From an uncultured Spiribacter sp. (GTDB lineage Bacteria; Pseudomonadota; Gammaproteobacteria; Nitrococcales; Nitrococcaceae), in assembly GCA_937884605.1 (NCBI GenBank), contig CALGDM010000028.1:62001-126000 (forward strand): 64,000 nucleotides of DNA, given 5' to 3'. Numbering within the stretch: the first letter of the stretch is position 1; the number at the start of each line of letters is the position of its first letter. The position numbers and the translations under genes were made by a program. The notes beneath the pieces were generated by a model, which was not told the DNA's origin, made no database searches, and worked only from the letters and a program-made list of their open reading frames with translations. Shown here piece after piece: positions 9,692 through 21,318 of the stretch.

Positions 9692-11668
9692 TCAGAACCA
9701 CCCCCGCCAGCTACCCACGAATACCGTCAGCAGAACCAGCAGGCCGACAATCATCACGAAGGCATAGTGATAGAGAAAACCGGTTTGCCCGCCCCGCAGT
9801 GCAGTGGCGAGTCGCCCCACCGTGCGCGCGGTGCCATTGACGATCACCCCGTCGATGAGCCCCTGATCGCCGCCGCGCCAGAGTGCCCGGCCCAGCCGGC
9901 GTCCGCCGCCGGCAAACCCGGTGTTGTAGATATCATCGAAGCCGTATTTGCGCTGCAGCACCCGCACCGCCCAGGACAGGCGCGTGTTGATGGCGGGCAG
10001 CAGGTCCGGGCGTTTGAGGTACAGGAACCACGCCAGCACCGCCCCGGCAACGGCTAGCCAGAACGCCGGGTTGACCGCCGCATGCAGACCGAACGCCAGC
10101 GGGCCGTGGAAGCTCTCGGCCTTTTTTGCCAGCACATCGTTGGCCGGTGCCACCTGAATGGCCGCCCCAAAGAAGTCCCCGAACAATAACGGCTCGATGG
10201 TGAAGTACCCCAGCACCACCGAGGGGATCGCCAGCGCCACCAACGGCCATTCCATCACCGGCAGCACGTACCGCGGCAGATGCTTGATGTGCTCCCTGGC
10301 GTGCGGGTCGATGCGCTCCTCGCCCCAGAACACCAGAAAGTACAGGCGGAAGCTGTAGAGCGCGGTAATGAACACCCCCAGCAGCACTGCCCAGTAGGCA
10401 AAGCCCGCGCCAAAGCGATCGGCGAGATGCACCGCCTCGATGATGGCGTCCTTGGAGTAGTACCCCGAAAAAAACGGTGTGCCCACCAGCGACAGGGTGG
10501 CCAGCAGCATCGTGATGTGGGTGATGGGCAGGTAACGGCGCAGGTTGCCCATACGGCGCATGTCCTGCTCGTGATGGAGGGCCACGATGACCGCCCCCGC
10601 CCCCAGGAACAGCAGCGCCTTGAAAAAGGCGTGGGTCATCACATGGAAAACACCGGCCGCGTAAGCCGACGCCCCCAGGCCGACGAACATGTAACCAAGC
10701 TGCGAGAGCGTGGAGTAGGCGATCACCCGCTTGATGTCGTTCTGCACCAGCCCGATCGCGCCCATGAACAGCGCGGTCACGGCGCCCAGGATCAACACCA
10801 GTGACAGCGCCGCGTCGGAGAGTTCAAACAGCGGCGACAGCCGTGCCACCAGAAAGATGCCGGCGGTCACCATGGTGGCGGCATGGATCAGGGCCGAAAT
10901 GGGGGTGGGGCCCTCCATGGAATCGGGCAGCCAGACATGCAGCGGCACCTGGGCGGATTTGCCCATCGCCCCGATGAACAGCAGGATCGCGGCGACGGTC
11001 GCCACCAGCGCTTCGGCACCGAACAGGGTCATGGTTTGATCCGGCGCCGCCGCCGCCGCGCTGAAGACCTCGGCGTAGTCCAGACTGCCGTAGTAGGTCA
11101 GGACCGCGGCAATGCCCAGCAGAAACCCGAAGTCACCCACGCGGTTGACCAGAAACGCCTTGAGGTTGGCGAAGATGGCCGTTTCCTTCTGATACCAGAA
11201 CCCAATGAGCAGGTAAGACACCAGGCCCACCGCTTCCCAGCCAAAGAACAGCTGCAGGAAGTTGTTGGCCATCACGAGCATCAGCATCGAGAAGGTGAAC
11301 AGATTGATGAAGCTGAAAAACCGGGAATAGCCGGCGTCGTCATACATGTAGCCGATGGTGTAGACATGGACTGCCAGAGACACCGTGGTCACGATCACCA
11401 TCATCAGCGCGGTCAGGCGATCGACCAGAAACCCGACCTCGAGGTTGAGCCCGCCGACCACGGCCCACTGATAGAGCGTTTCGTTGAACACCCCGACACC
11501 GCCCCAGACATGCTGGTAGAGCACCACCAGCGAGAGCACCGCGGAAACGGCCACGGCACCCACGGTCAGACGGTGCGCGTTCTTCCAGCCGATGCGCTTG
11601 CCGGCGAGCCCGGCCACCGCGGCGCCGATCAGCGGCGCCAGCACGATAAGCAGATAGATCGACTTCAT
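9692..11668 (-). CDS. nuoL: NADH-quinone oxidoreductase subunit L
   Basis: Distal proton-pumping subunit of complex I with the long lateral helix at its C terminus. It is 658 residues, the normal length. The core reads GKSAQVPLHVWLPDSMEGPTPISALIHAATMVTAGIFL, unmistakable for NuoL, followed by DIKRVIAYSTLSQLGYMFVG. It starts with MKSIYLLIVLAPLIGA, 3 bases after nuoK, with GGGA immediately before the ATG. Confidence 0.97.
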   Translation of the reverse strand: MKSIYLLIVLAPLIGAAVAGLAGKRIGWKNAHRLTVGAVAVSAVLSLVVLYQHVWGGVGVFNETLYQWAVVGGLNLEVGFLVDRLTALMMVIVTTVSLAVHVYTIGYMYDDAGYSRFFSFINLFTFSMLMLVMANNFLQLFFGWEAVGLVSYLLIGFWYQKETAIFANLKAFLVNRVGDFGFLLGIAAVLTYYGSLDYAEVFSAAAAAPDQTMTLFGAEALVATVAAILLFIGAMGKSAQVPLHVWLPDSMEGPTPISALIHAATMVTAGIFLVARLSPLFELSDAALSLVLILGAVTALFMGAIGLVQNDIKRVIAYSTLSQLGYMFVGLGASAYAAGVFHVMTHAFFKALLFLGAGAVIVALHHEQDMRRMGNLRRYLPITHITMLLATLSLVGTPFFSGYYSKDAIIEAVHLADRFGAGFAYWAVLLGVFITALYSFRLYFLVFWGEERIDPHAREHIKHLPRYVLPVMEWPLVALAIPSVVLGYFTIEPLLFGDFFGAAIQVAPANDVLAKKAESFHGPLAFGLHAAVNPAFWLAVAGAVLAWFLYLKRPDLLPAINTRLSWAVRVLQRKYGFDDIYNTGFAGGGRRLGRALWRGGDQGLIDGVIVNGTARTVGRLATALRGGQTGFLYHYAFVMIVGLLVLLTVFVGSWRGWF

Positions 11669-11671
11669 TCC

Positions 11672-11977
11672 CTAACCCCGCATGCTGTCCAGGTCGGCGA
11701 CATTGATGGTGTCCCGGTTGCGGAACAGCACCACGAGAATCGCCAGCCCAATGGCCGATTCCGCCGCCGCGACGGTGAGGATGAAGAACACGAACACCTG
11801 ACCGTGGATATCACCGAGAAAATGCGAGAAGGCGATGAAGTTGAAGTTCACGGCGAGCAGGATCAGCTCAATGGACATGAGCAGGACGATGGCATTCTTT
11901 CGATTGAGAAAGATGCCCGCCATGCCAATGGAAAACAGCAGTGCGCTGAGGACCAGATAGTCGGAGAGCGCTAACAT
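11672..11977 (-). CDS. nuoK: NADH-quinone oxidoreductase subunit K
   Basis: A 101-residue, three-helix membrane subunit of complex I. It contains [37 protein letters not shown], with the conserved membrane glutamates of the E-channel and proton path. It follows nuoJ by 17 bases and precedes nuoL by 3, in the standard order. Confidence 0.96.
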   Translation of the reverse strand: MLALSDYLVLSALLFSIGMAGIFLNRKNAIVLLMSIELILLAVNFNFIAFSHFLGDIHGQVFVFFILTVAAAESAIGLAILVVLFRNRDTINVADLDSMRG

Positions 11978-11994
11978 GTATGCCCCGGTTGTTG

Positions 11995-12606
11995 TTATGA
12001 GTCGGAATCGCGTTCGCTTGGCATCCGCACCATCCGCAGCCGATCTGCCTTCCGGGTGCGGACCTGCGCGGCAATGTCCTGATGCTTGGTATCACCCCGC
12101 CGGCGATGCGTGAGCATGATGGCCGCGATGATCGCCAGCAGCAGAACAATCGCCGCCAGCTCGAACGGATACACATAAACGGTGTAAAGCACGCTGCCGA
12201 GCAGCCGGATGTTATTGCCATCCAGCGCCCCGGCGGCGGCAACCTGCTCTTCGGGGACCAGGTCCACCACACCGGCGCCGATCACCAGCAGCATCTGGAG
12301 CACCATGACCAGCCCTACCAGCACCCCCAGCGGCAGGTAGCGCGCAAACCCCTCGCGCATTACCGACAGGTTGATGTCGAGCATCATCACCACGAACAGG
12401 AACAGCACCATGACTGCCCCCACATAGACCAGCACGAGCGCGATGCCCAGGAACTCGGCCTCAATGAGCAGCCATAGCGCCGCGCTGCTGAAAAAAGCCA
12501 GCACCAGCGATAACGCGGAATGCACCGGATTGCGGGCGGTCACCACCAGCGTTGCCGCCAGCAGAAGAACCGCCGCAAAAAAGTAGAATATCGCTTTCTC
12601 AATCAC
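11995..12606 (-). CDS. nuoJ: NADH-quinone oxidoreductase subunit J
   Basis: A 203-residue membrane subunit with five predicted helices; its third helix ([16 protein letters not shown]) carries the pi-bulge region that couples quinone chemistry to proton pumping. The C-terminal 40 residues ([36 protein letters not shown]) are hydrophilic and cytoplasmic. Lies between nuoI and nuoK. Confidence 0.95.
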   Translation of the reverse strand: MIEKAIFYFFAAVLLLAATLVVTARNPVHSALSLVLAFFSSAALWLLIEAEFLGIALVLVYVGAVMVLFLFVVMMLDINLSVMREGFARYLPLGVLVGLVMVLQMLLVIGAGVVDLVPEEQVAAAGALDGNNIRLLGSVLYTVYVYPFELAAIVLLLAIIAAIMLTHRRRGDTKHQDIAAQVRTRKADRLRMVRMPSERDSDS

Positions 12607-12631
12607 GTCGTGCCCCTACCCCCCCTGAGGC

Positions 12632-13120
12632 TTACCGATACGGTGCGTCGGCGGCGCGGTCCTTGAACAGCTGCTCTTCGTATTTGTCCCCGACCGCGAG
12701 CAGGTCCTGCTTGGTCATGATCTGCTCGCCGCGCTCCTCGAAGTGATATTCGTGGATGCGCGTCTCGACGATCGAGTCCACCGGGCATGACTCTTCACAA
12801 AAGCCGCAATAGATGCACTTGAACAGGTCGATGTCGTAGCGCGTGGTCCGCCGGGTGCCATCCTCACGCTGCTCGGAGTCGATGGTGATGGCCAGCGCCG
12901 GGCAGACCGCTTCGCAAAGCTTGCAGGCAATGCAGCGCTCCTCGCCGTTGGGATAACGACGCAGGGCGTGCAGCCCGCGGAAGCGCGGCGACTGGGGCGC
13001 TTTCTCCTCGGGATACTCCAGGGTGTACTTGGCTTCGAACAGATGCCGACCGGTCAGCCGCATGCCCTTGAGCAGCTCGGTCAGCATGAACGTGCCGAAA
13101 AATTCCTTCACTGACTGCAT
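12632..13120 (-). CDS. nuoI: NADH-quinone oxidoreductase subunit I
   Basis: Peripheral-arm ferredoxin-like subunit holding clusters N6a and N6b. It is 162 residues with two CxxCxxCxxxC motifs: [12 protein letters not shown] (about 63-74) and [12 protein letters not shown] (about 102-113). The N-terminal amphipathic region anchors it to the membrane arm. It follows nuoH by 14 bases. Confidence 0.97.
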   Translation of the reverse strand: MQSVKEFFGTFMLTELLKGMRLTGRHLFEAKYTLEYPEEKAPQSPRFRGLHALRRYPNGEERCIACKLCEAVCPALAITIDSEQREDGTRRTTRYDIDLFKCIYCGFCEESCPVDSIVETRIHEYHFEERGEQIMTKQDLLAVGDKYEEQLFKDRAADAPYR

Positions 13121-13134
13121 GGTTGCCTACCTAT

Positions 13135-14157
13135 CTATGAAAACCACGGGCCGACCTCGCCCAGGCTGAGGCCCGCGACAACAATCAGCCAGACCACCGT
13201 AACCGGGATCAGGACTTTCCAGCCCAGCCGCATGATCTGGTCGTAGCGATAACGCGGGAACGTACCCCGGAACCAGATGTACAGGAACAGGAACAGGCAC
13301 ACCTTGAGCAGGAACCAGACCAGTCCCGGCACCCAGTCGAACAGCGGCCCCAGCAGCGGCAGTCCCTCGAACGGCGAATACCATCCGCCCAGGAACAGAA
13401 TCGCGGCGAGACCCGATATCAGGATCATGTTCGCATATTCGGCCAGGAAAAAGATGGCGAACGCCATTCCGGAGTACTCGACGTGGAAGCCGGCGACGAT
13501 CTCCGACTCGCCCTCGGCCACGTCAAAGGGCAGGCGGTTGGTTTCCGCCACACCCGAAATCCAGTACACAACGAACAGCGGCAGCAGCGGCAGCCAGAAC
13601 CAGTTCCAGATCGGCCCCTGCTGCGCCTGGATGATCTCGCCCATGTTGAGACTGCCCGCTGCCATCAGCACGCCGACGAGGGCAAAGCCCATGGCGATCT
13701 CGTAGGAGACCACCTGGGCCCCGGCGCGCAGGGCACCGAGCAGGGCATATTTGGAGTTAGACGCCCAGCCGGCCAGGATAATGCCGTAAACCCCCATGGA
13801 GGTCATGGCCAGGACGTACAGCAGCCCGGCGTTGACGTCGGCGATCACCAACCCGTCGGCCAGTGGCAGAACCGCCCAGGCGGCCAGTGCCGGCATGATC
13901 GAGAGCATCGGCGCGAGCACGAACAGAAAGCGGTTGGCGTTCTGCGGCAACACCACCTCTTTCATGAGCAGTTTCAGCGCGTCGGCAAACGGCTGCAGAA
14001 GCCCGTGCCAGCCGACCCGGTTGGGTCCGCGCCGCAGCTGCATCGAGCTGATGACCTTGCGCTCGGCATAGGTCATATACGCCACCGCCAGGAACAGCGG
14101 CACGATCAGTGCCACGATCTTGGCGGTGATCCAGCTCAATTCAATCAGTGCGTTCAT
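13135..14157 (-). CDS. nuoH: NADH-quinone oxidoreductase subunit H
   Basis: Membrane subunit forming most of the quinone-binding chamber at the junction with the peripheral arm. It is 340 residues. Conserved loops are visible: [46 protein letters not shown], and [26 protein letters not shown]. The start overlaps the nuoG stop by 4 bases (ATGA). Confidence 0.97.
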   Translation of the reverse strand: MNALIELSWITAKIVALIVPLFLAVAYMTYAERKVISSMQLRRGPNRVGWHGLLQPFADALKLLMKEVVLPQNANRFLFVLAPMLSIMPALAAWAVLPLADGLVIADVNAGLLYVLAMTSMGVYGIILAGWASNSKYALLGALRAGAQVVSYEIAMGFALVGVLMAAGSLNMGEIIQAQQGPIWNWFWLPLLPLFVVYWISGVAETNRLPFDVAEGESEIVAGFHVEYSGMAFAIFFLAEYANMILISGLAAILFLGGWYSPFEGLPLLGPLFDWVPGLVWFLLKVCLFLFLYIWFRGTFPRYRYDQIMRLGWKVLIPVTVVWLIVVAGLSLGEVGPWFS

Positions 14158-16568
14158 GCCGCGGCTCCGTCTGCCACCACCTCGATGGCGCCCATCAAGG
14201 CCCCGAGACCGGCGCTACCCTCGACACCCGCCGGGATCCAGACGCTGCCGGCCGGAACGGCGTCGTCGACGGCCACCGGCAGCCGGCGGGCCGCACCCGC
14301 CTGCCGGACATTGACGGTGTCATCAGCCGCCACGCCGAGCCGCTGGGCATCGGCGGGGTTCAGCACTGCCCGGGCCGGGGCGGCATGATCGGTCTGCTGC
14401 AGTGATTCCGCATGCCGGGTCAGCGCATCCACGCCGAACATGGCCGGATAGCCGATGCGGGTCAGGCCGCTGTGCTCCGATGCCCGGGCCGGGATGCGGG
14501 CCGTCGGCCGCGCTACGCCGGTCCCCTCGGCCAGGCGCTGGAGCTCGTGATGAATCTCGTCCGGCGCCTGATAGTTGAAGCCCTCGATGTCGAGCACGTT
14601 GGCAAGCACCCGCAGAAGCCGCCACGCCGGCCGGGCATCGCCCTGCGGATAGCCGACACCGGCAAAGGTCTGCCAGCGGCCCTCGGCATTGACCAGCGTA
14701 CCCGCGGTCTCACCCAGGGTGGCGATCGGCAGCAGCACATCGGCCTGTTCGCGCAGCGCCGGGGTGTCGTAGGCCGACAGGGCGATCACGGCTTCGGCCT
14801 CCCCCAGCGCCCGGGTGGCCGCTTCGCCGTCAAAGAAGTCGTGCTCGGGCTCGACATTCATCAGGACATAGCCCTGGCGCGGAGTCTCAAGCATCGCGGC
14901 GGCATCCAGTCCCTCGGCGTTCGCGCCGTCGGCACGCCGCCCCGGCACGGCCCCTGCGAGCCAGGCACCCGCCGTATTGGCGCCGGGCGTCAATTCGTTG
15001 TAATCGGCACCGGTCAGACGGGCAATCTCGGCCGCCAGATAGCGCAGCTCGGCACCCGCCGGATGACTGTCGGCCAGCCCGCCCAGAAGCAGGGCGCGGC
15101 GGCCCTCGCCCACCAGCGCCGCCGCGATCTGACGAGCCGGTTCATCGGCGGCGGCCTCGCCCAGCCACTGCTCGAGCCCCGCGGGCTCGTTGACCTGGAG
15201 AAGGCCGGCTACGGCCCGGGCAACGCCGGCCAGCGCCCGCGGCATGGCATCGGCCGCAACCACCTGCTCCACGCCCAACGGCAGGTTCCAGTCGAAGGCC
15301 CGCGGGTTGAGCACCATCACCTCGGCGCCATTGCGGGCCGCCTTGCGCAGGCGATGATTGATCAATGGCTGTTCATGCCGGGGATAGCCGCCGATGACAA
15401 ACGCCGCGTCCAGATTCTCGAGCTCGGCCACTGGCGTCTCGAGCCCGGCAAAGCCGCCGGTCTCGACGCCGTCGCGGAAGTCGCCGCGGCGCAACCGCGA
15501 GTCGATGTTGTTGCTACCCATGGCCCGGACAATCCGGCTCAGCAGATACATTTCCTCGAGCGTCGAGGACGGGGATACCAGCGCGCCCAGTGCTTCGGGG
15601 CCATGGCGCTCGACGGTATCGCGCAGGTGATTGGCCGCGGCTTCGATGGCCGTCTGCCAGTCAACGCTCTGCCACTCGCCGTTCTCGCGGATCTGCGGGG
15701 TGGCAAGCCGGGCATCGCTGTAGATGCCCTCATAGGAGAAGCGATCACGGTCGCTGATCCAGCACTCGTTGACCGCCTCGTTGTCACGCGGGACCACGCG
15801 TTTGACCGTTCCCCGGACCTGATGAAGATCGATGTTTGACCCCAGGCAGTCATGGGGCGCAATGCTCGAGTGACTGAGCATTTCCCAGGCGCGGGCCGTG
15901 TAGCGATAGGGGCGCGAGGTCAGCGCCCCCACCGGGCAAAGGTCAATGATGTTGCCGGACAGTTCCGAGTGCACGCCAGTGCCCACCAGCGTGCTGATTT
16001 CGGTGTGCTCGCCGCGATACATCGCCCCCAGCTCGGAGGTGCCGGCCACCTCGTCGAGGAACCGCACGCAGCGCGTGCAGTGGATGCAGCGGGTCATCTC
16101 GGTGGCCACCAGCGGCCCCAGGTTCTCGTCCTTGACCACGCGCTTGCGCTCGGAGAATCGCGACACGCTGCGGCCATACCCCAGCGCCAGATCCTGCAGC
16201 TCGCACTCGCCACCCTGATCACAGATCGGGCAGTCCAGCGGATGATTGATCAGCAGAAACTCCATCACGCCGCGCTGCGCCTTGAGCGCCCGCTCGGAAG
16301 TGGTCTGTACCACCATGCCGTCGGCCACGGCGGTAATGCAGGCCGGCAGCGGCTTGGGCGCCTTGCGGCCGTTCATCTCGACATCCACCAGGCACATCCG
16401 GCAGTTAGCCGGTGCCGAGAGCTTGCTGTGATAGCAAAAGCGCGGGATGTCGATGCCGTGCTCGTCGGCCACCGAGATCAGCGAGGCCCCCTTGGGCGCC
16501 TCGATGGACTGACCATCGATGGTGACACTGACCGTCTCGGGGTTCTGGGTCTTGACTTCTGCGCTCAT
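14154..16568 (-). CDS. nuoG: NADH-quinone oxidoreductase subunit G
   Basis: Large peripheral subunit of complex I passing electrons through Fe-S clusters. It is 804 residues. The 2Fe-2S ligands are in [17 protein letters not shown] and PACIT; the His/Cys cluster in [18 protein letters not shown]; the 4Fe-4S ligands in [10 protein letters not shown] and DLCPVGAL. Only an isolated Cys (HDCLGSN) is present where the optional N7 cluster would be, so N7 is probably absent, as in mitochondrial-type enzymes. It overlaps nuoF and nuoH by 4 bases each. Confidence 0.96.
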   Translation of the reverse strand: MSAEVKTQNPETVSVTIDGQSIEAPKGASLISVADEHGIDIPRFCYHSKLSAPANCRMCLVDVEMNGRKAPKPLPACITAVADGMVVQTTSERALKAQRGVMEFLLINHPLDCPICDQGGECELQDLALGYGRSVSRFSERKRVVKDENLGPLVATEMTRCIHCTRCVRFLDEVAGTSELGAMYRGEHTEISTLVGTGVHSELSGNIIDLCPVGALTSRPYRYTARAWEMLSHSSIAPHDCLGSNIDLHQVRGTVKRVVPRDNEAVNECWISDRDRFSYEGIYSDARLATPQIRENGEWQSVDWQTAIEAAANHLRDTVERHGPEALGALVSPSSTLEEMYLLSRIVRAMGSNNIDSRLRRGDFRDGVETGGFAGLETPVAELENLDAAFVIGGYPRHEQPLINHRLRKAARNGAEVMVLNPRAFDWNLPLGVEQVVAADAMPRALAGVARAVAGLLQVNEPAGLEQWLGEAAADEPARQIAAALVGEGRRALLLGGLADSHPAGAELRYLAAEIARLTGADYNELTPGANTAGAWLAGAVPGRRADGANAEGLDAAAMLETPRQGYVLMNVEPEHDFFDGEAATRALGEAEAVIALSAYDTPALREQADVLLPIATLGETAGTLVNAEGRWQTFAGVGYPQGDARPAWRLLRVLANVLDIEGFNYQAPDEIHHELQRLAEGTGVARPTARIPARASEHSGLTRIGYPAMFGVDALTRHAESLQQTDHAAPARAVLNPADAQRLGVAADDTVNVRQAGAARRLPVAVDDAVPAGSVWIPAGVEGSAGLGALMGAIEVVADGAAA

Positions 16569-17842
16569 GCGGCCGCCTCGACAATGGAACGCTTGTGTTC
16601 GATGTAGTGTTCAAACTCGTGCCGCCAGTGCTTGAGCACGCCCTGCACCGGCCAGGCCGACGCCTCGCCAAAGGCGCAGATGGTGTGACCGGCAATCTGC
16701 CCGGCCGCCGAATCCAGAAGCTCCAGATCCTCGGGGCGACCGTGGCCCTCGTAGATGCGCTTGATCACCCGGTACATCCACCCGGTGCCCTCGCGGCACG
16801 GCGTGCACTGACCGCATGACTCGGCGTAGTAAAAGCGGCTGATGCACATCAGCGCCCGCACCATGTCGGTGGTCTCGTCCATGACCACCACGCCGCCCGA
16901 GCCCAGCGCCGAGCCGGCCTCCATGAGGGCGTCGTAGTCCATGGTCAGTTCCATCATCTGGTCCCCGGGGATCATCGGCATCGAGGAGCCGCCCGGGATG
17001 ACCGCCTTCAGCTGCCGGCCCTTCCAGACCCCACCGGCCATGGCCAGCAGATCACGGAACGGCGTGCCCAGCGGCACCTCGAAATTGCCCGGATTTTCCA
17101 CATGGCCCGACACCGAGAAGATCTTCATCCCGCCGTTGTTGGGCTTGCCCAGCTCGAGGAACCAGTCGGCACCGTTGCGGATGATCGACGGCACGGAGGC
17201 GATGGTCTCGGTGTTGTTGATCGTGGTCGGCCGGCCGTAGATCCCCGACTGGGCCGGGAAGGGCGGCTTATTGCGCGGCATGCCCTTCTTGCCCTCGATG
17301 GACTCCATCAGCGCCGACTCTTCGCCGCAGATGTAGGCGCCGGCGCCCACGTAGTTGTAGACCTCGAAATCGACGCCGGAGCCCAGGATATCCCGGCCCA
17401 GATAGCCGGCTTCGCGGGCTTCCCGCACGGCCTGCTCCATGCGCTCGTTGGGCTCGCGCATGAACTCGCCGCGCATATAGTTATAGGCCACTTCCACACC
17501 CATGGCGTAGCCGGCGATGATCATGCCCTCAATCAGGGCGTGCGGGTTATAGCGAAGGATGTCGCGGTCCTTGCAGGTCCCCGGTTCGGACTCGTCGGAG
17601 TTGACCAGCAGATATTTGGTGCCGGGGGCGTTGCGCGGCATGAAGCTCCATTTGATCCCCGCCGGAAAGCCGGCGCCGCCCCGGCCACGCAGATTGGCCG
17701 ACTTCACTGTCTCAATAATGTCTTCCTGACTGATGCCGTCGCGGAGCACCCGCTCCAGGGCCTCGTAGCCGCCGATGGCCCGATAGTTCTCGAGGGTCCA
17801 CGGCTCGTCGAATTGCAGTGTCGTGTAGCAGACGTTGGTCAT
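16565..17842 (-). CDS. nuoF: NADH-quinone oxidoreductase subunit F
   Basis: NADH- and FMN-binding subunit, the electron entry point of complex I. It is 425 residues from [14 protein letters not shown]. The NADH/FMN segment reads [15 protein letters not shown] and the N3 cluster ligands are in [15 protein letters not shown] plus a later [10 protein letters not shown]. The ORF track extends into nuoE; the ATG at 17842 lies 2 bases after the nuoE stop and matches the family start. Confidence 0.96.
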   Translation of the reverse strand: MTNVCYTTLQFDEPWTLENYRAIGGYEALERVLRDGISQEDIIETVKSANLRGRGGAGFPAGIKWSFMPRNAPGTKYLLVNSDESEPGTCKDRDILRYNPHALIEGMIIAGYAMGVEVAYNYMRGEFMREPNERMEQAVREAREAGYLGRDILGSGVDFEVYNYVGAGAYICGEESALMESIEGKKGMPRNKPPFPAQSGIYGRPTTINNTETIASVPSIIRNGADWFLELGKPNNGGMKIFSVSGHVENPGNFEVPLGTPFRDLLAMAGGVWKGRQLKAVIPGGSSMPMIPGDQMMELTMDYDALMEAGSALGSGGVVVMDETTDMVRALMCISRFYYAESCGQCTPCREGTGWMYRVIKRIYEGHGRPEDLELLDSAAGQIAGHTICAFGEASAWPVQGVLKHWRHEFEHYIEHKRSIVEAAA

Positions 17843-17844
17843 GG

Positions 17845-18354
17845 CTACTCCAGATCGTCGAGGATTCGGTCGATTTTCTCGGGCGTCAGATCCGTATGAA
17901 AGACCTCGTCCACCAGCATCATGGGAGCGCTGCGGCAGGCAGCCAGACATTCCTCCTCGCGTTTGAGGGTGATGCGACCGTCACTGGTGGTTTCGCCGAG
18001 ACTGATGCCCAGCTTTTTCTCAACATGCTCGACGATCTCATCCGACCCCCGCAGCATGCAGGAAATGTTGGTACATATATTGACTCGGTGACGGCCGCCG
18101 GGTTCGGTCTCGAACATGCCGTAGAACGTCGCCACTTCATAGACCCGGGCCGGCGCCATGCCCAGGTAGTCGGCCACCGCGTCCATCCGCTCGCGGGGCA
18201 GCCAGCCCGTATTATGCTGAACCACATGGAGCGCCGGTATCACCGCCGAGCGGCGCCCTTCCGGGGTGTCCGGAAACTGTGTCAGCCAGCGGTCGATTTC
18301 CTCGCGCTCGGGCGCAGTCAGTGCGTTCTGATCCGGGCTTTCGGTTGCAGTCAC
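17845..18354 (-). CDS. nuoE: NADH-quinone oxidoreductase subunit E
   Basis: Thioredoxin-fold subunit with the N1a [2Fe-2S] cluster. It is 169 residues; ligands are in [10 protein letters not shown] and [12 protein letters not shown]. It overlaps the nuoD stop by 4 bases and is followed at once by nuoF. Confidence 0.96.
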   Translation of the reverse strand: MTATESPDQNALTAPEREEIDRWLTQFPDTPEGRRSAVIPALHVVQHNTGWLPRERMDAVADYLGMAPARVYEVATFYGMFETEPGGRHRVNICTNISCMLRGSDEIVEHVEKKLGISLGETTSDGRITLKREEECLAACRSAPMMLVDEVFHTDLTPEKIDRILDDLE

Positions 18355-19604
18355 CGGTCCACCTCTCCGAAAACGATATCCATGGTTCCCATCACCGTAA
18401 CGACATCCGCCAGCATGTGGCCGCGGACCATTTCATCCATGGCCGACATGTGGGCAAAGCCCGGCGCACGCAGTTTGAGCCGATAGGGCTTGTTGGCGCC
18501 ATCCGAGACGATGTAAGCACCAAACTCGCCCTTCGGCGCCTCAATGGAGGCATAGACCTCGCCGGGCGGTGTGCAGTAACCCTCGGTGAACAGCTTGAAG
18601 TGATGAATGAGCGATTCCATGTCGTCCTTCATCTCTTCGCGACTGGGCGGGACCACCTTGTGATCGCCCAGAATGACCGGGCCGTCATTGCGACGCAGCC
18701 AGTCAGCGCACTGGCGAATGATCCGCACTGACTGCCGGAGTTCTTCCATACGGACCAGATAACGGTCGTAGCAGTCGCCGTTGGTCCCCACGGGGATGTC
18801 GAAGTCCATGCGGTCATAGACCTCGTAGGGCTGCTTGCGGCGCAGATCCCACTCCACGCCCGAGCCCCGCAGCATCGGCCCGGTAAAGCCGAGTTGCAGC
18901 GCCCGCTCGGGCGATACCACGGCCACGTCCACCAGGCGCTGCTTCCAGATACGGTTATCGGTGAGCAGGGTGTCGATTTCGTCGATGGTGCCCGAGAACC
19001 GATCGCAGAAGGCCTCGATAAAGTCGAGCATGCTGCCTTCGCGATCGGCATTCATGCGCTTGAGGTCCTTCTCGCTGCGGTATTCCGAGTCACGGTATTT
19101 GGGCATCCGCTCGGGAAGATCGCGATAGACGCCGCCGGGCCGGTAGTAGGTGGCATGCATGCGCGTGCCGCTGACCGCCTCGTAGCAGTCCATCAGCTCC
19201 TCGCGCTCCTTGAACGCGTAGAGAAAGACGGTCATGGCGCCGACATCAAGCCCGTGTGCCCCGATCCACAGCAGGTGATTGAGGATGCGGGTGATCTCGT
19301 CGAACATTGTGCGGATGTACTGAGCCCGCTCCGGCGGCTTGACCCCCAGCAGCTTCTCGATGGCAAGCACATAGGCATGCTCGTTGCACATCATCGACAC
19401 GTAATCGAGCCGGTCCATGTAGCCGATGCTCTGGTTGAACGGCTTGGTTTCGGCGAGCTTTTCGGTCGCCCGGTGCAGCAACCCGATATGGGGGTCGGCA
19501 TGCCGGACCACCTCACCATCCATTTCGAGCACCAGCCGCAGCACCCCATGGGCGGCGGGGTGCTGGGGGCCGAAGTTGACGGTATAGCTACTGATCTCAG
19601 GCAT
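18351..19604 (-). CDS. nuoD: NADH-quinone oxidoreductase subunit D
   Basis: The 49-kDa-type subunit lining the quinone site. It is 417 residues, with [22 protein letters not shown] at the N terminus and the conserved [14 protein letters not shown] segment. NuoC and NuoD are separate genes, unlike the fused E. coli NuoCD. It overlaps nuoC by 8 bases. Confidence 0.97.
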   Translation of the reverse strand: MPEISSYTVNFGPQHPAAHGVLRLVLEMDGEVVRHADPHIGLLHRATEKLAETKPFNQSIGYMDRLDYVSMMCNEHAYVLAIEKLLGVKPPERAQYIRTMFDEITRILNHLLWIGAHGLDVGAMTVFLYAFKEREELMDCYEAVSGTRMHATYYRPGGVYRDLPERMPKYRDSEYRSEKDLKRMNADREGSMLDFIEAFCDRFSGTIDEIDTLLTDNRIWKQRLVDVAVVSPERALQLGFTGPMLRGSGVEWDLRRKQPYEVYDRMDFDIPVGTNGDCYDRYLVRMEELRQSVRIIRQCADWLRRNDGPVILGDHKVVPPSREEMKDDMESLIHHFKLFTEGYCTPPGEVYASIEAPKGEFGAYIVSDGANKPYRLKLRAPGFAHMSAMDEMVRGHMLADVVTVMGTMDIVFGEVDR

Positions 19605-20328
19605 CGGGAGCCTCCTGCTTGGAGGGGTCGGCGTAGCGGTTGTCGTCGCGGATTACCCGCGGCACCAGCACGCGCGGCTCGATGGATACCGGCTCGTAGA
19701 CCACCCGACCCCGATTTTCGTCGTACCGCACTTCGACATTGCCAATGAGCGGAAAGTCCTTGCGGAACGGATGGCCAACAAAGCCGTAGTCGGTAAGGAT
19801 GCGGCGCAGGTCGGGATGGCCGTTGAAGATGACCCCGAACAGATCGAACGCCTCGCGCTCCTGCCAGTTGGCCGAGGCATACAGCGGGACGATGGAATCG
19901 AGCATGGGCAGATCATCGTCGGCGGCAAAGCAGCGTACCCGCAGTCGGTGATTATGGGTCACCGATAACAGGTGATACACCGCCGCAAAGCGGCGCCCGG
20001 TGCTCTCGCGCACCGGCTGCACGCCATAGATGCCCGTCAACCCCAGACGCCCGGTGCTGAAGCCGTCCACACCGCGACTGAAGCCCGTATTGGTGGCCTC
20101 TTCGGTGATCCACTCATCCTGGCCATAGGCCGCATAGTCGACGCCCGCGATATCGAGCAGCTGGCTGAAGGCCAGTGCCGAGTCGTCGCGCAGGGTCTGC
20201 ATGGCGGCGTAGAGATCGCCGGGAGCCACCTCGATTTCCGCCTCGCGGTATTCGCAGCGGCTGGCGACGACGCGTTCGCCCAGCGATGACTGGACTTTTT
20301 CGAGCACCTTTTCAGCCGTCAGGGCCAT
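19597..20328 (-). CDS. nuoC: NADH-quinone oxidoreductase subunit C
   Basis: The 30-kDa-type subunit that packs against NuoD and NuoB. It is 243 residues from [19 protein letters not shown]. The signature region is [41 protein letters not shown]. The start at 20328 is preceded by GGGAGAATTGCC; the ORF track runs about 69 codons further into nuoB and is not credible there. Confidence 0.96.
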   Translation of the reverse strand: MALTAEKVLEKVQSSLGERVVASRCEYREAEIEVAPGDLYAAMQTLRDDSALAFSQLLDIAGVDYAAYGQDEWITEEATNTGFSRGVDGFSTGRLGLTGIYGVQPVRESTGRRFAAVYHLLSVTHNHRLRVRCFAADDDLPMLDSIVPLYASANWQEREAFDLFGVIFNGHPDLRRILTDYGFVGHPFRKDFPLIGNVEVRYDENRGRVVYEPVSIEPRVLVPRVIRDDNRYADPSKQEAPDA

Positions 20329-20339
20329 GGCAATTCTCC

Positions 20340-20816
20340 CTAGCGTGCGATGGTGTTCGTGCGGTGGATCTTGTTCTGCAGCTGAACCACGCCGTAGAGC
20401 AGCGCCTCGGCGGTGGGCGGGCAGCCGGGTACATAGATGTCCACCGGCACGATCCGGTCGCAGCCCCGTGTCACCGAGTAGGAGTAGTGATAGTAGCCAC
20501 CACCGTTGGCGCAGGAGCCCATCGAGATCACCCACTTGGGATCGGGCATCTGGTCATAGACCCGGCGCAGCGCCGGCGCCATCTTGTTGACCAGCGTGCC
20601 GGCGACGATCATTACGTCGGACTGCCGCGGTGACGGCCGAAAGATGAGCCCCAGGCGGTCCATGTCATAACGGGCCGCGCCCGCATGCATCATTTCGACC
20701 GCACAGCAGGCCAGACCGAAGGTCATCGGCCACAACGAGCCGGTGCGGGCCCAATTGATGAGCTTGTCCGCCGAGGTTGTCACGAAGCCCTTGTCGAGAG
20801 CGCCTTCTATTCCCAT
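20340..20816 (-). CDS. nuoB: NADH-quinone oxidoreductase subunit B
   Basis: Carries the terminal N2 [4Fe-4S] cluster next to quinone. It is 158 residues from [18 protein letters not shown]. Ligands are in [19 protein letters not shown] and [14 protein letters not shown]. The chosen start overlaps the nuoA stop by about 10 bases and has GGAGGG-type sequence upstream inside nuoA. Confidence 0.96.
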   Translation of the reverse strand: MGIEGALDKGFVTTSADKLINWARTGSLWPMTFGLACCAVEMMHAGAARYDMDRLGLIFRPSPRQSDVMIVAGTLVNKMAPALRRVYDQMPDPKWVISMGSCANGGGYYHYSYSVTRGCDRIVPVDIYVPGCPPTAEALLYGVVQLQNKIHRTNTIAR

Positions 20817-21163
20817 TCCAGAGCCCCCTTCTTCCACTCGTAGAGGAAACCGACCAGAAGAACACCAATGAATATCGCCATGGCGCCATAACCGAACAGC
20901 CCGATCTCGTCGAGCACGATGGCCCACGGAAACAGAAAGGCGATCTCCAGATCGAAAATGATAAACAGGATGGCCACGAGGTAGTAGCGCACGTCAAACT
21001 GCATGCGCGAGTCCTCGAACGCCTCGAACCCGCACTCGTACGGCGACAGCTTTTCGTGATCCGGTCGTCGGGGTGCAAGGATGAAGCCCGCGGCGAGAGG
21101 CGCGATGCCAATCCCCATGGCGATGGCGATGAACACGAGGACGGGCAGATAGCTCTCGATCAT
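20807..21163 (-). CDS. nuoA: NADH-quinone oxidoreductase subunit A
   Basis: Three-helix membrane subunit, first gene of the complex I operon. It is 118 residues from [19 protein letters not shown]. The conserved loop [44 protein letters not shown] is diagnostic. The ORF track continues back into tRNA-Leu, which is an artefact. It lies 45 bases after the tRNA-Leu(GAG) gene with no clear terminator in between. Confidence 0.96.
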   Translation of the reverse strand: MIESYLPVLVFIAIAMGIGIAPLAAGFILAPRRPDHEKLSPYECGFEAFEDSRMQFDVRYYLVAILFIIFDLEIAFLFPWAIVLDEIGLFGYGAMAIFIGVLLVGFLYEWKKGALEWE

Positions 21164-21208
21164 AGGCGAATGCCACCTTTCAGTCGAAAAAGGTTGGTAG
21201 GACCAAGA

Positions 21209-21293
21209 TGGTGCGGATGGCCGGACTCGAACCGGCACGGCTTGCGCCACTGCCCCCTCAAGACAGCGTGTCTACCTGTTCCACCACATCCGC
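21209..21293 (-). tRNA. tRNA-Leu (GAG anticodon)
   Basis: Minus strand gives an 85-base class II tRNA GCGGATGTGGTGGAACAGG...CATCCGCACCA with a long variable arm and encoded CCA. The anticodon loop TTGAGGG on the stem CTGTC/GGCAG shows GAG. Same relative position as leuU of E. coli (after secG), but here nuoA follows instead of the initiator tRNA. Confidence 0.95.
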
Positions 21294-21318
21294 GGCACGG
21301 TGGCCTTGAACGGGAATG

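Noticed and set aside
8136-9767. 543-residue plus-strand ORF opposite nuoM
   Set aside because: Composition is His/Gln/Asp-rich antisense of membrane codons; nuoM is certain on the other strand.
21166-21200. Terminator between tRNA-Leu(GAG) and nuoA
   Set aside because: The hairpin CCAACCTTT...AAAGGTGG has a bulge and is not followed by a T run.
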